DNA of 53,406 bases from Cryobacterium sp. (GCA_019638975.1 JAHBST010000005.1:1-53406); one strand, 5' to 3'; numbered from the stretch's first letter, positions 44,221 through 53,406 are shown. Notes: generated by a model from the letters alone, not told the origin. Made by a program: numbers and translations.

Positions 44221-45217
44221 GTCGACCCCCCGTGAATCCGGATGCCGCGAGCGTTTCGCGGATGACCTTCGAAAGCGCGGCAGCATCCGGCATGGCCGCC
44301 GACTCGAGGGGCTTCGAATACGGCAGAGGAACTTCCGCGGCCGCCACCCTCCGCACGGGCGCGTCAAGCCAGTCGAAAGCGCCCTCTCCGATGGTCGCCG
44401 AGATTTCCGCGCCGATCCCGTAGCTCAAGAGATCATCCTCGAAAATGACGGCCCGGCTCGTCTTTCGCACAGACTCGCACACCGTGTCTCGATCGAGGGG
44501 CCGAAGGCTTCGCAAATCCACGACCTCCACCGACACGCCGTCCGAAGCGAACTGCTCGGCCACATCGAGGGCCGTCACGACGCCGCGCGAATAGCTTACG
44601 ACCGTGATGTCCGATCCCTCGCGAGCGACCGCGGCTTTCCCGATCTCGCCAACCTGCTCGCCATCCGGAACCTCGCCCTTGGCGTTGTAAAGCGCGAGAT
44701 TCTCGAGAAAAAGCACGGGGTCGTCGTCTCGAATCGCGGCCGTCAGAAGCGCTTTGGCATCCGCAGGATTGGACGGTGCGACAACCTTGAGCCCCGGGAT
44801 GTGCGCGTACCAGACCTCGAGATTCTGCGAGTGCGTTGCCGCAAGCTGCTGACCGCCACCCCCCGGAGTTCGGATGACCATGGGCACGCGGACTTGCCCG
44901 CCGAACATTCCGTACATTTTCGCCGCGTGATTCACGATCTGATCGATCGCGATGAGCGAGAAGTTGAGCGTCATGATCTCGACCACCGGGCGGAGACCCA
45001 GCATCGCCGACCCGATCGCCACTCCCGTGAAGCCCTCCTCGGAGATCGGCGTGTCGACGACGCGCTTCGGTCCGAACTCGGCCAGGAGTCCGGCCGTGAT
45101 CTTGTAGGAACCCTCGAAGACGCCGATCTCTTCGCCGATCAGATAGACGTTCTCGTCGCGCGTCAACTCGGCGCGCAGCGTGTCATTGAGCGCCTGGCGG
45201 TACGACAATTCGGTCAT
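44213..45217 (-). CDS. pdhB: Pyruvate dehydrogenase E1 component, beta subunit
   Basis: 334 residues of the transketolase-like E1beta family. Typical stretches are GEEIGVFEGSYKIT, VDTPISEEGFTGVAIG with the glutamate that activates thiamine diphosphate, MTLNFSLIAIDQIVNHAAK and RTPGGGGQQLAATHSQ. With the alpha subunit it decarboxylates a 2-oxoacid and acylates the lipoyl arm of E2. The ATG at 45217 overlaps the pdhA stop (ATGA). Acetoin or branched-chain substrates are possible alternatives to pyruvate. Confidence 0.92.
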   Translation of the reverse strand: MTELSYRQALNDTLRAELTRDENVYLIGEEIGVFEGSYKITAGLLAEFGPKRVVDTPISEEGFTGVAIGSAMLGLRPVVEIMTLNFSLIAIDQIVNHAAKMYGMFGGQVRVPMVIRTPGGGGQQLAATHSQNLEVWYAHIPGLKVVAPSNPADAKALLTAAIRDDDPVLFLENLALYNAKGEVPDGEQVGEIGKAAVAREGSDITVVSYSRGVVTALDVAEQFASDGVSVEVVDLRSLRPLDRDTVCESVRKTSRAVIFEDDLLSYGIGAEISATIGEGAFDWLDAPVRRVAAAEVPLPYSKPLESAAMPDAAALSKVIRETLAASGFTGGRRG

Positions 45218-46290
45218 GAGGTCGCCATCACGGGGTCGCCGGGATATGCGCGAGACGCATTGGCGACCGGAGTCGCGTAGACGAAGTCGAAGAGGTCGTC
45301 CGGTGAGGGATCGGGGCTCGAGTCGGCGAAGTCGACGGCCGCCGTCACTCTCGCCTCCACGGCATCGTGAATCGCTTCCGCTGCCGCCGCGTCGAGGACG
45401 CCGTCGTTGAGGAGGCGGTTCCTGAACGCGGGGACAGGGTCGTTCTCTTGCGCCTCCTCGTTGTCCGCCGTGGAGCGGTATCGAGCGGGGTCGACGACGG
45501 AATGTCCCTTGAGACGAAAACTCATCGTCTCCAGAATGGCGGGCTGCCGCTCGACTCTCGCCTTCTCGAGCGCGGCGAGCGCGGCATCCCGCACGGCGAT
45601 CGGGTCGTCGCCATCCACTCGGACTCCGGGGATGCGATACGCGCAACCCCGCTTGTAGAGGTCCGGTTCGGCAGACGCACGCTCGACCGGCGTGCCCATC
45701 CCCAAACGATTGTTCACGATGACGTAGACGATCGGGAGCTTCCAGAGTCCCGCGAGGTTGAGCGATTCGTGGAACGCGCCGATGTTGGTGGTCGCGTCTC
45801 CGAGGAGGCACATGACCGCTTCGGCATCCTTTCCCGCCTCGCTTCGATAATTGATCGCGAACGCGGCGCCCGTCGCTGGAGGAATTTGGCCGCCGACGAT
45901 TCCGTAGCCGCCCATCATCCGCAACGCGTAGTCGAACATGTGCATCGAACCGCCCCGGCCGCCGACGACACCCGTCGACTTGCCGAACAATTCGGCCATG
46001 ACGGCACCTGGGTCCATTCCCCGGATGATGGCGTAACCGTGATCCCGGTAGGTCGTGAAGAGGTAATCGCGCTCCTGGAGGGCAGCCATGAGGCCGACGA
46101 CCGTGGCCTCTTCACCCAGATTGAGGTGGCAGTATCCGCCGATTTTCGCTCGCGCATACATTTCGCTCGCGCGAAGCTCGAACTCGCGCACGAGAACCAT
46201 TTGCTCGTAGTAGCCGCGAAGCACATCGGCCGATTCGCCCTTGCGTTTCACGGTCGTACCTGATTTTGCCGGACGTCGTGTGTCCGCCAT
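45214..46290 (-). CDS. pdhA: Pyruvate dehydrogenase E1 component, alpha subunit
   Basis: 358 residues. The thiamine-diphosphate motif runs from GDATTN (164-169) to NN (193-194). GGRGGSMHMFD and GIVGGQIPPATGAAFA line the substrate channel and resemble PDH and acetoin dehydrogenase more than branched-chain enzymes. The phosphorylation-loop region SYRYH-type is replaced by VDPARYRS. It heads the leftward pdhA-pdhB-E2 operon and is divergent from acnA; the 158-base gap holds a promoter-like TTGACA and an inverted repeat on the acnA side. Many actinobacteria use the unrelated homodimeric AceE for pyruvate. Confidence 0.9.
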   Translation of the reverse strand: MADTRRPAKSGTTVKRKGESADVLRGYYEQMVLVREFELRASEMYARAKIGGYCHLNLGEEATVVGLMAALQERDYLFTTYRDHGYAIIRGMDPGAVMAELFGKSTGVVGGRGGSMHMFDYALRMMGGYGIVGGQIPPATGAAFAINYRSEAGKDAEAVMCLLGDATTNIGAFHESLNLAGLWKLPIVYVIVNNRLGMGTPVERASAEPDLYKRGCAYRIPGVRVDGDDPIAVRDAALAALEKARVERQPAILETMSFRLKGHSVVDPARYRSTADNEEAQENDPVPAFRNRLLNDGVLDAAAAEAIHDAVEARVTAAVDFADSSPDPSPDDLFDFVYATPVANASRAYPGDPVMATS

Positions 46291-46358
46291 TCGGGCCTCG
46301 CTTTCGATAGACCACTTCGTTCCAGCCTATTCCTCGCCCTCGACCGCCGCAGGCCGCG

Positions 46359-46364
46359 TTGACA
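46359..46364 (+). promoter_or_regulatory. Candidate -35 box for acnA
   Basis: TTGACA, a full match to the sigma-70 -35 consensus, 85 bases before the acnA start. At 17 bases downstream the -10 candidate is CAGCAT, a poor match, so the promoter call is tentative. Confidence 0.3.
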
Positions 46365-46398
46365 CTTCACCGGGAACAGCGCAGCATGGGGACAACGA

Positions 46399-46414
46399 TC
46401 ACCGTCGGCGGTGA
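46399..46414. promoter_or_regulatory. Inverted repeat in the acnA leader
   Basis: TCACCG-TCGG-CGGTGA, perfect 6-base arms, ending 35 bases before the acnA ATG and downstream of the candidate -35 box. It is placed like an operator. It does not match the corynebacterial AcnR site as I recall it. Confidence 0.4.
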
Positions 46415-46448
46415 GTTCACCTCCGTCGGTCTGATGGAGGAATGGGCG

Positions 46449-49232
46449 ATGAACAGCTTCGGCGCGAAAAGCGATCTGACGGTCGGTGGCAAGAAATACG
46501 AGATCTTCAGATTGGATGCGGTCCCCGGATCCGAGCGTCTCCCTTACAGTCTCAAGGTTCTGCTCGAAAACCTCCTGCGCAACGAGGATGGCACTCTCGT
46601 CACCGCCGACCAGGTGCGTGCGGTCGCAGACTGGAACCCCGGAGCCGACCATGGTGCCGAAATTCAGTACACGCCTGCTCGCGTTCTACTTCAGGACTTC
46701 ACGGGCGTTCCGTGCGTCGTCGACCTCGTCGCGATGCGGGATGCGATGGCTGCGTTCGGCGGAGACCCGCAGAAGATCAACCCACTCATCCCGTCGGAAC
46801 TCGTGATCGATCACTCCGTCATCGCGGACGCCTTCGGCACTCCGAAAGCGTTTCGCATCAACGCCGATCTCGAGTTTCAGCGCAATCAGGAGCGGTATCA
46901 ATTGCTGCGCTGGGCGCAACAAGCGTTCGATGACTTCCTCGTCGTGCCGCCGGACACGGGAATCTGCCACCAGGTGAACCTCGAATACTTGTCGAGGGTC
47001 GTGTTCACGAGAGAACGAGGCGGTACGACTCAAGCGTATTGCGACACCCTCGTGGGTACCGATTCGCATACCCCGATGGTCAACGGCCTCGGAGTCCTCG
47101 GTTGGGGAGTGGGCGGAATCGAGGCGGAGGCCGCGATGCTGGGCCAGCCGATGAGCATGCTCGTGCCGCCCGTGGTCGGCGTGAAACTCACAGGCTCCCT
47201 CGGCGCAGGCACGACGGCGACCGATCTTGTGCTCACGGTCGCCGAGCTTCTGCGCAAGACCGGAGTCGTCGGCAAGTTCGTGGAATTCTTCGGCCCCGGC
47301 GTCGCCGCGACGCCACTGGCCAATCGGGCGACTCTCGGAAACATGAGTCCCGAGTACGGTTCGACGTGCGCGATTTTCCCCATCGACGAGGAAACCCTCA
47401 GCTATCTCCGGCTCACGGGGCGATCCGAAAGCCAGGTCGCCCTCGTCGAGGCCTATGCGAAGGAACAGGGCCTGTGGCACGACCCGGATCGCGAAGCCGA
47501 TTATTCGAAGGTTCTCGAACTCGATCTTGCAACGGTCGAGGCGTCCATCGCGGGTCCCAAGCGTCCGCAGGACCGGATTTCGCTCCGGAAGGCCCGCAAA
47601 GTCGTGAGCGCCATCCTGACGGAAGGCTCTCAAGCGCCAGAGGTCCTCTCCGGCCTCGATGAAGCGTCGGACGAGTCCTTCCCGGCAAGCGACCCGATCG
47701 CTTTCGAATCGGTCGGATACAACTCGGCACCCATCAATCGTTCCGTGAAACAGAAGGAGATCCCGTGGCTGTCGGACCCCGTCACGGTCACGATGGGCGA
47801 CGCGACGACGACGATCGACAACGGCCACGTGGTGATCGCTGCGATCACGTCGTGCACGAACACCTCGAATCCGGAAGTCATGATCGGAGCAGGGCTCATG
47901 GCCCGGAAGGCCGTCGAGCTCGGCCTCAGCTCGAAACCCTGGGTGAAGACGTCCCTCGCCCCCGGTTCACGAGTCGTAACCGACTACTACGACAAGGCCG
48001 GACTCACACCCTTCCTGAATCAGCTCGGGTTCGATCTCGTCGGATACGGTTGCACGACGTGCATCGGAAACTCCGGCCCGCTCATCCCCGAGATTCAAGC
48101 GGCCGTCGACGACCACCATCTCAATGTGTCGGCTGTGCTGTCCGGAAACCGGAACTTCGAGGGCCGGATCCATCCGCAGACGCAAATGAATTTTCTCGCA
48201 TCCCCTCCTCTCGTCATCGCGTATGCGCTCGCCGGCACGATGAATACCGACCTCCTGACCGATTCGCTCGGGAAGGGAAAGGACGGCCAGGACGTGTACT
48301 TGCGAGACATCTGGCCCTCCGCCGAAGAAGTGCAAGCGGTCGTCGGCGAAGTCGTCGAAGCCGACATGTTCGCGAAGGGATACGCGAACGTTTTCGAGGG
48401 CGACCACAATTGGCAGAGCCTCGACATTCCGGATGCCGACATGTTCGCGTGGGACAACACGTCGACCTATGTGCGGCAGCCACCGTATTTCGAGGGCATG
48501 CCGCGAGAGCCGGAACCGCTCAGCGACATCCGCGATGCGAGAGTTCTCGCACTGCTGGGGGATTCGGTCACGACGGACCACATCTCTCCCGCCGGCAGCA
48601 TCAAGCGCGACTCCCCCGCGGGGCAATGGCTGCAAGAGCGCGGGGTGTCGCCTCGTGAATTCAATTCCTACGGCTCTCGCCGCGGCAACCATGAAGTGAT
48701 GATCCGCGGCACCTTCGCGAACATTCGTTTGCGCAATGAGCTCGTACCCGGGGTCGAAGGCGGTTTCACGAGGCACTTCCCCGATGGGGAACAGTCGAGC
48801 ATTTTCGACGCGTCCCGGAAGTACATCGCGGACGGGATACCGCTCATCGTCATCGCCGGTGCGGAATACGGTTCGGGTTCCTCGCGCGACTGGGCCGCGA
48901 AGGGCACGCTGCTCCTCGGGGTGAAAGCGGTGCTCGCCACGAGTTTCGAACGCATCCATCGGTCCAACCTCATCGGAATGGGAGTCCTACCTTTGCAATT
49001 CCATGACGGCGACACCGCGGAGTCGCTTGGACTGACGGGCGAAGAGACGTATTCCATCACCGGTCTCGACGGAGAAGACCGAACTCCCGACACGGTTACC
49101 GTCACCGTCGCGACGGAAAGCGGCGAGCGCACATTCGACGCGCGCGTGCGCATCGACACTCCCGCCGAAGCCGCGTACTTCCGGCACGGCGGCATCCTTC
49201 AATATGTTTTGCGCCAACTCCTCTCCTCGTGA
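46449..49232 (+). CDS. acnA: Aconitate hydratase A
   Basis: 927 residues; isomerises citrate and isocitrate in the TCA cycle. The [4Fe-4S] ligands are Cys469 ([10 protein letters not shown]), Cys535 and Cys538 ([11 protein letters not shown]). The C-terminal swivel domain has [13 protein letters not shown] and [16 protein letters not shown] at 46449 follows GGAGG at eight bases; upstream in-frame starts would add 30 unconserved residues. It is divergent from pdhA, with an inverted repeat between that could control it. Confidence 0.97.
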   Translation: MNSFGAKSDLTVGGKKYEIFRLDAVPGSERLPYSLKVLLENLLRNEDGTLVTADQVRAVADWNPGADHGAEIQYTPARVLLQDFTGVPCVVDLVAMRDAMAAFGGDPQKINPLIPSELVIDHSVIADAFGTPKAFRINADLEFQRNQERYQLLRWAQQAFDDFLVVPPDTGICHQVNLEYLSRVVFTRERGGTTQAYCDTLVGTDSHTPMVNGLGVLGWGVGGIEAEAAMLGQPMSMLVPPVVGVKLTGSLGAGTTATDLVLTVAELLRKTGVVGKFVEFFGPGVAATPLANRATLGNMSPEYGSTCAIFPIDEETLSYLRLTGRSESQVALVEAYAKEQGLWHDPDREADYSKVLELDLATVEASIAGPKRPQDRISLRKARKVVSAILTEGSQAPEVLSGLDEASDESFPASDPIAFESVGYNSAPINRSVKQKEIPWLSDPVTVTMGDATTTIDNGHVVIAAITSCTNTSNPEVMIGAGLMARKAVELGLSSKPWVKTSLAPGSRVVTDYYDKAGLTPFLNQLGFDLVGYGCTTCIGNSGPLIPEIQAAVDDHHLNVSAVLSGNRNFEGRIHPQTQMNFLASPPLVIAYALAGTMNTDLLTDSLGKGKDGQDVYLRDIWPSAEEVQAVVGEVVEADMFAKGYANVFEGDHNWQSLDIPDADMFAWDNTSTYVRQPPYFEGMPREPEPLSDIRDARVLALLGDSVTTDHISPAGSIKRDSPAGQWLQERGVSPREFNSYGSRRGNHEVMIRGTFANIRLRNELVPGVEGGFTRHFPDGEQSSIFDASRKYIADGIPLIVIAGAEYGSGSSRDWAAKGTLLLGVKAVLATSFERIHRSNLIGMGVLPLQFHDGDTAESLGLTGEETYSITGLDGEDRTPDTVTVTVATESGERTFDARVRIDTPAEAAYFRHGGILQYVLRQLLSS

Positions 49233-49253
49233 GCCGGGCGTAGGCGGGAAGCG

Positions 49254-49925
49254 GTGCTGATCGACGCAATCATCCTGGCGGGAGGGCGTTCGTCGCGCTT
49301 GGGCTCGCGCCCGAAATCGGAATTCACCATCGACGGGATGACTCTTCTGGAAAGTACCGTCAACGCCGCCCGCGTCGCGCGTCGCACCGTCATCGTCGGC
49401 CCGCCATCCGGTCGACTCGATGCGGCGGAGATTCTTCGCACGCGCGAGGATCCGCCGTATTCGGGTCCGTCGGCCGCGATAGCGGCAGGAGTGCGGACCC
49501 TCACGCACGCCTCGACTACCCCGAGCGAGTTCACCCTCGTTCTCGCATGCGACATGCCTCACGTCGACCTGGCTGTTCCGTCCTTGCTCGGCGCGATGTC
49601 GGAACATCCGTCGTCGGATGGCGCCATCGCGATCGACGCCGAAGGCCGCCGGCAGCCGCTTGCCGCCCTCTATGGATCGGACCGGCTTGCCGCGATCCTC
49701 CTCGCCCGCCTCGCAAGCGATACGCTCGAATCGTTGCCGGTATCGACGCTCATTCGCGATCTCGCGCTCATTCCGGTCGACGTGCCGGCAGGCGCCACCT
49801 CGGATGTCGACACCTGGGATGACGCCACTCGACTCGGCGCGATCGCGCCCGAAGTGGAATCATCACCATTGAACGACTTCGCACCGACGATCTCAGCAGA
49901 CCGGGAGAAAATGCACCATGAATGA
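49254..49925 (+). CDS. mobA: Molybdenum cofactor guanylyltransferase-like protein
   Basis: 223 residues from GTG at 49254. The nucleotidyltransferase signature is LAGGRSSRLGSRPKSEF (residues 8-24), followed by a PYSGPSAAIAAG loop and LACDMPHVD, whose Asp binds metal. MobA attaches GMP to molybdopterin. The C-terminal 30 residues are an unconserved tail. It heads a rightward moco cluster: mobA, DUF6457, moeZ, moaE. The DUF6457 ATG lies inside its last codons. Confidence 0.85.
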   Translation: MLIDAIILAGGRSSRLGSRPKSEFTIDGMTLLESTVNAARVARRTVIVGPPSGRLDAAEILRTREDPPYSGPSAAIAAGVRTLTHASTTPSEFTLVLACDMPHVDLAVPSLLGAMSEHPSSDGAIAIDAEGRRQPLAALYGSDRLAAILLARLASDTLESLPVSTLIRDLALIPVDVPAGATSDVDTWDDATRLGAIAPEVESSPLNDFAPTISADREKMHHE

Positions 49926-50181
49926 CGATGAACGCTCCGCTCTCGACGCGTGGACCGAGAAGCTCAAGGACGCTCTCAACCTGAACGATGTCGAGCTCGA
50001 CATCGACCACATTCTCGGGCTTGCCGGCGAGGCGGCGCGAGCGGTCGTTCGCCCCGCCGCGCCCGTCACGACGTTCCTCGTGGGGTTTGCCGCCGGTGTC
50101 GCGATCGGCAACGGCTCGGCCCCGGATAGTGCCATCGCGGGGGCCATGGAGACCGCGACTCGGTCCGCCCGCGCTCAATAG
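49918..50181 (+). CDS. DUF6457 small protein
   Basis: 87 residues: LDAWTEKLKDALNLNDVELD, then a helix and RPAAPVTTFLVGFAAGVAIG, a Gly-rich hydrophobic stretch. This matches the short DUF6457 proteins that sit beside mobA in actinobacteria. Its function is unknown; the pairing suggests a role in molybdenum cofactor work. ATG at 49918 overlaps mobA by eight bases. Confidence 0.8.
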   Translation: MNDDERSALDAWTEKLKDALNLNDVELDIDHILGLAGEAARAVVRPAAPVTTFLVGFAAGVAIGNGSAPDSAIAGAMETATRSARAQ

Positions 50182-50190
50182 ACTGAAAGC

Positions 50191-50208
50191 CGGACGGACA
50201 TCCGTCCG
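50191..50208. terminator. Perfect hairpin between DUF6457 and moeZ
   Basis: CGGACGG-ACAT-CCGTCCG, a 7-bp stem with a 4-base loop, begins nine bases after the DUF6457 stop and ends 20 bases before the moeZ start. No T-run follows, so it may attenuate or process the moco transcript and not end it. Confidence 0.45.
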
Positions 50209-50228
50209 CGGTCATCAGGGAGGCGCGC

Positions 50229-51386
50229 GTGGGTTCACTGGAAGCCGTCGTCGCGCCGGGTCCGAAACTCCCTCCCGAACGATTGGCTCGCTACAGCCGA
50301 CAGCTTGCGCTGCCCGGCTTCGATGAGACGGCTCAGCGACGCCTTGCGAACGCGCGAGTCCTCGTGATCGGCGCCGGCGGGCTCGGCAGCGCCGTAGTCC
50401 CCTACCTCGCGTCCGCCGGCGTCGGGACGATCGGCATCGTCGACACGGATGTTGTCGAGCTGTCGAACCTGCACCGGCAGACAGTGCACGGGATGAACGA
50501 CATCGGTCGCAGCAAACTGGATTCGATTGCGGATTCGGTGGCGGCGCTCGATCCCGCGATCACCGTGAACCTGCACGACGTGCGGCTGGACTCGAGCAAT
50601 ATCCTGCCCCTCCTCTCCGGCTACGATGTGCTCCTCGACGGCAGCGACAACTTCCCGACTCGCTATCTCGCGAGCGACGCCGCATCGATCGCGGGCGTCC
50701 CGCTCGTCTGGGGCGCGATACTCCGGTACAACGGCCAGGTCGGGATCTCGTGGGCACGCAAGGGGCCAACGTTCCGCGATCTGTTCCCCGTCCCGCCCGC
50801 ACCCGGCACGGTGCCGTCGTGCTCGGAAGGCGGAGTTCTCCCGAGCGTGTGCGCGGTGATCGGCTCCATCATGAGCGCCGAAACGATCAAACTCGTCACG
50901 GGCATCGGAGATCCCCTCATCGGCAGAATCACCACGTACGACGCGTTGAGCGGGAGCTTCCGGGAAGTGGCCTATCGCGCCGACGACAGCCGGGCTCCGA
51001 TCACCGAACTCATCGACTACGAGACATTCTGCGGATTGACGTCCGCCGCTGTCGACGACGTGACGGATGACCGGACGATCGATTCGCGACACCTTGACGC
51101 GCTTTTGCGGCACGGCGAACCGATCCAGCTCATCGACATCCGGGAACCGTTCGAGCGAGCAATCGTGGCGATCGAGCCATCCGATTTTCTGCCCCTCGGT
51201 CGACTGGGTGCGAACCTCGAGCGCATCCGACGAGACGTCCCGGTCATCCTGTATTGCCACCACGGCGTGCGTTCGGATGCCGCGCTCCGGATGCTGCGCG
51301 AAGAAGGGTTCGAGAACGTCCGCCACCTCGCGGGCGGCATCGACAATTTTGCCATGACCGTCGCGCCCACCATGGCCCGCTACTGA
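50229..51386 (+). CDS. moeZ: MoeZ-type sulfurtransferase (MoeB/ThiF adenylyltransferase fused to rhodanese)
   Basis: 385 residues from GTG at 50229 (GGGAGG eight bases upstream). The ThiF domain has VIGAGGLGSAVVPYLASAGVG for ATP, D-T-D at 72-74, and a conserved Cys region PSCSEGGVLPSVC. The zinc CxxC pairs of classical MoeB are missing, leaving DYETFCGL, as I recall for mycobacterial MoeZ. The rhodanese domain (from about 280) has LIDIREPFE and active-site Cys in YCHHGVRS. It activates and sulfurates the C-terminus of small sulfur carriers such as MoaD. The stop overlaps the moaE start (TGATG). Confidence 0.9.
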   Translation: MGSLEAVVAPGPKLPPERLARYSRQLALPGFDETAQRRLANARVLVIGAGGLGSAVVPYLASAGVGTIGIVDTDVVELSNLHRQTVHGMNDIGRSKLDSIADSVAALDPAITVNLHDVRLDSSNILPLLSGYDVLLDGSDNFPTRYLASDAASIAGVPLVWGAILRYNGQVGISWARKGPTFRDLFPVPPAPGTVPSCSEGGVLPSVCAVIGSIMSAETIKLVTGIGDPLIGRITTYDALSGSFREVAYRADDSRAPITELIDYETFCGLTSAAVDDVTDDRTIDSRHLDALLRHGEPIQLIDIREPFERAIVAIEPSDFLPLGRLGANLERIRRDVPVILYCHHGVRSDAALRMLREEGFENVRHLAGGIDNFAMTVAPTMARY

Positions 51387-51817
51387 TGATGCAGACTGAA
51401 ACAGTGCCCACCGTCCTTGGAATCATCACCGATCGCGTGATTGACGAAGCGCGCGTCCGACGTGCCGTCGAATCGACCGCGTCGGGCGCCGTCGTCGCGT
51501 TCTCCGGAGTTGTTCGCGACCACGACGGAGGCCACGACATCCGCTCTCTCGACTATCAGGCGCATCCGGATGCCGAGAGGATCCTCACCGAGTGCTGCGC
51601 GGGTGTGTCGGCCGAGACAGGACTTGCCGTTGCCGCCGTGCATCGGATCGGCCATCTCGAAATCGGCGACGTCGCGCTGTATGCAGCTGTGTCGGCAGCG
51701 CATCGGCGGGAAGCTTTCGCCGCGTGCGAACTTCTCGTCGAACGCATCAAATCGACCGTGCCGATCTGGAAGCGGCAGCAATTCACATCCGGCGAGTCCG
51801 AATGGGTGGGACTCTGA
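51386..51817 (+). CDS. moaE: Molybdopterin synthase catalytic subunit
   Basis: 143 residues from ATGATG at 51386. It shows the MoaE pattern: GAVVAFSGVVRDHDGG, LDYQAHPDAE, HRIGHLEIGD, and the catalytic lysines near RIKSTVPIWKRQQF. With MoaD-thiocarboxylate it inserts the dithiolene sulfurs into precursor Z. No moaD, moaA or moaC gene is in the window. It overlaps moeZ by one base and is followed by a cold-shock-domain gene one base later. Confidence 0.93.
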   Translation: MMQTETVPTVLGIITDRVIDEARVRRAVESTASGAVVAFSGVVRDHDGGHDIRSLDYQAHPDAERILTECCAGVSAETGLAVAAVHRIGHLEIGDVALYAAVSAAHRREAFAACELLVERIKSTVPIWKRQQFTSGESEWVGL

Positions 51818-51818
51818 C

Positions 51819-52442
51819 GTGAGGCTCAGCGGAGTCGTCGCGAATTGGCACGACGAGCGCGGGTTCGGGTTCGTCAAGGCGAACAACGGCGGTCCGGATC
51901 TTTTCCTGCACATAAAAGCGTTCCAGAATGGCGGGGAGCGGCCACACGATGGGATGTCCGTGACCTACGAGGCGCACGTCAATCGCGAGGGGCAATTGCG
52001 CGCAGAACGGGTTGTCGCGACGGGTGGGAAATGGTCCCACGCTCCCGCAGCGCAACGTGTCGGCACACAAATCATCGGGTATCTCGCGGTGGCCTGTTTC
52101 GCGATCATCATGGTTCTCGAGGTCGGATTTTGGGGAATGCCGGCGTGGGTTTTCGCCATTTACGGGGGAACGAGCGTCGTGTCGTTCGTGCTGTATTGGC
52201 AAGACAAGAGGGCGGCGATCGCGGGCACCTGGCGCGTACCCGAGGAACAACTTCATCTTCTGGGTCTCGTGGGCGGTTGGCCGGGCGGAATCGTCGCTCA
52301 AAACCTGTTCCGGCACAAAACGCGGAAGGAAAAATTCGCGAGAAACTTTTGGTTCACGGTTGCGCTGAACGTGCTGATCTTCGTGGCCATCGGCACCATC
52401 ATCCGCTTCGACTGGATCAGCCAATTGATAGGCGCGCAATAG
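51819..52442 (+). CDS. Cold-shock domain fused to DUF1294 membrane domain
   Basis: 207 residues from GTG at 51819. The first 65 residues are a cold-shock fold: SGVVANWHDERGFGFVKAN contains the RNP1-like GFGFV, then DLFLHIKAF as RNP2. After a linker, two pairs of hydrophobic segments flank YWQDKRAA and the WRVPEEQLHLLGLVGGWPGG signature of DUF1294. The architecture is known in many bacteria; it would tether a nucleic-acid-binding domain to the membrane. Its role is not established. One base separates it from moaE, so it is probably co-transcribed. Confidence 0.88.
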   Translation: MRLSGVVANWHDERGFGFVKANNGGPDLFLHIKAFQNGGERPHDGMSVTYEAHVNREGQLRAERVVATGGKWSHAPAAQRVGTQIIGYLAVACFAIIMVLEVGFWGMPAWVFAIYGGTSVVSFVLYWQDKRAAIAGTWRVPEEQLHLLGLVGGWPGGIVAQNLFRHKTRKEKFARNFWFTVALNVLIFVAIGTIIRFDWISQLIGAQ

Positions 52443-52498
52443 CCGGGAACCGCTCACTCTCGCCGTGGGCGTGAGGTCGATTGGTGCAGACTGGACGC

Positions 52499-53406
52499 AT
52501 GCCGCAAGACTTCGATTGGAAGGACCCGCTGCTTCTCGACGAGCAGCTCTCCGACGACGAACGGATGATTCGCGACGCGACCGCGCGCTACGCGCAATCG
52601 AAACTCGCGCCCCGAGTGATCGACGCGTTCCGAAATGAACGAACGGACCCCGCGATCTTTCGCGAAATGGGCGAACTCGGACTACTCGGCGCGACGATTC
52701 CCGAAGAGTATGGCGGGAGTGGTCTCAATTATGTGAGCTACGGGCTCATCGCGCGCGAAGTGGAGCGAGTGGATTCCGGGTACCGGTCGATGATGAGCGT
52801 GCAGTCCTCTCTCGTCATGGTGCCGATTCTCGAGTTCGGAACTAATGCGACGCGCGAGAAATATTTGCCGCGACTGGCGAGCGGCGAACTCATCGGGTGC
52901 TTCGGCCTGACGGAACCGGACCACGGTTCCGACCCGGGGTCGATGATCTCGAGAGCGGTGAAAGTCGATGGCGGCTACCGTCTGACGGGTTCGAAAACCT
53001 GGATCACCAATAGCCCGATCGCCGACGTTTTCGTGGTGTGGGCGAAGGATGACGCGGGCGACATCCGCGGTTTCGTCCTGGAGAAAGGCTGGGACGGGCT
53101 CACTGCGCCCGCGATTCACGGCAAAGTGGGACTGCGCGCGTCGATCACGGGTGAAGTCGTCATGGACGAAGTGTTTTGCCCGGAGGAGAACGCGTTCCCG
53201 GATGTTCGCGGGCTCAAGGGACCGTTCACGTGCTTGAACTCCGCACGGTACGGCATCAGCTGGGGGGCGCTCGGCGCCGCCGAAGACTGCTGGCACACCG
53301 CGAGGCAGTACGTTCTCGACCGGCAGCAGTTCGGCCGACCGCTCGCCGCGAACCAGCTCATCCAGAAGAAACTCGCCGACATGCAAACCGAAATCACCCT
53401 CGGCCT
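52499..53406 (+). CDS. Acyl-CoA dehydrogenase, glutaryl-CoA dehydrogenase type (partial)
   Basis: 302 residues are visible before the right edge cuts the gene. ATG at 52499 begins [53 protein letters not shown] and the late [18 protein letters not shown] match glutaryl-CoA dehydrogenases, which turn glutaryl-CoA into crotonyl-CoA with FAD in lysine/tryptophan breakdown. [18 protein letters not shown] is the flavin-contacting region. The catalytic glutamate would lie beyond the window. The 56 bases before it hold no clear promoter. Confidence 0.88.
   Translation, partial: MPQDFDWKDPLLLDEQLSDDERMIRDATARYAQSKLAPRVIDAFRNERTDPAIFREMGELGLLGATIPEEYGGSGLNYVSYGLIAREVERVDSGYRSMMSVQSSLVMVPILEFGTNATREKYLPRLASGELIGCFGLTEPDHGSDPGSMISRAVKVDGGYRLTGSKTWITNSPIADVFVVWAKDDAGDIRGFVLEKGWDGLTAPAIHGKVGLRASITGEVVMDEVFCPEENAFPDVRGLKGPFTCLNSARYGISWGALGAAEDCWHTARQYVLDRQQFGRPLAANQLIQKKLADMQTEITLG

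Noticed and set aside
50229..51386. Loss of zinc cysteines in MoeZ as a novelty
   Set aside because: The single-Cys DYETFCGL form matches what I recall of mycobacterial MoeZ proteins, so it is normal for this fusion class.

Overview
The window is a stretch of a high-GC actinobacterial chromosome. Gene content and protein styles fit the Microbacteriaceae or a close relative: DUF4244, DUF6457 and DUF4177 proteins, a MoeZ-type MoeB-rhodanese fusion, a topoisomerase I with no zinc fingers but with GPY repeats and a basic tail, an aspartokinase of exactly corynebacterial length with an internal beta start, and a PASTA-tailed class A penicillin-binding protein. Coding density is very high. Many genes are joined by 4-base ATGA or GTGA overlaps. 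There is no insertion sequence, prophage, CRISPR array or obvious foreign island; most of it is core chromosome.

Layout. At 1-292 is the end of a homoprotocatechuate 2,3-dioxygenase gene. From 312 to 5499 a leftward run encodes an MFS exporter, nicotinamidase, a D,D-carboxypeptidase, a Gfo/Idh/MocA oxidoreductase and a secreted CAP protein. tRNA-Thr(CGU) follows, then a leftward run topA-tmk-holB-Tap-like lipoprotein hydrolase-TetR, with a clear palindrome ahead of the TetR gene. From 12802 to 15896 lies a compact Tad/Flp-like pilus locus with a fused TadB/TadC protein. An LtrA-like membrane protein, acetyl-CoA synthetase, RidA, a DUF4177 protein, the PASTA PBP and a metallophosphoesterase follow, then tRNA-Pro(CGG).

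From 23795 to 27528 is an overlapping leftward operon: sensor kinase, degenerate membrane kinase, response regulator, thymidine kinase. Next come dnaX-recR-lysC-asd-mqo (34280 down to 27659), linking clamp loader, recombination and aspartate-family synthesis. From 34334 to 38206 is a four-gene cell-surface operon: SipW/TasA-like exported protein, dedicated Ser/His signal peptidase, an LAxTG-anchored protein and a choice-of-anchor G protein. It is preceded by two palindromes.

The right third is central carbon metabolism: ackA and pta (just downstream of the SRP RNA gene), a TDT-family transporter, E2/E1beta/E1alpha of a pyruvate-type dehydrogenase, and aconitase. Then come molybdenum-cofactor genes (mobA, DUF6457, moeZ, moaE), a cold-shock/DUF1294 fusion, and the start of a glutaryl-CoA-type dehydrogenase cut by the window edge. 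Together acs, pta-ackA, the PDH genes, acnA and mqo cover the acetyl-CoA/acetate node and two TCA steps.

The most promising material for something undescribed is the kinase/pseudokinase/regulator operon at 24472-27528 and the SipW-type surface operon with its palindromic upstream region. All functional calls rest on motif recognition by eye; no database search was run.
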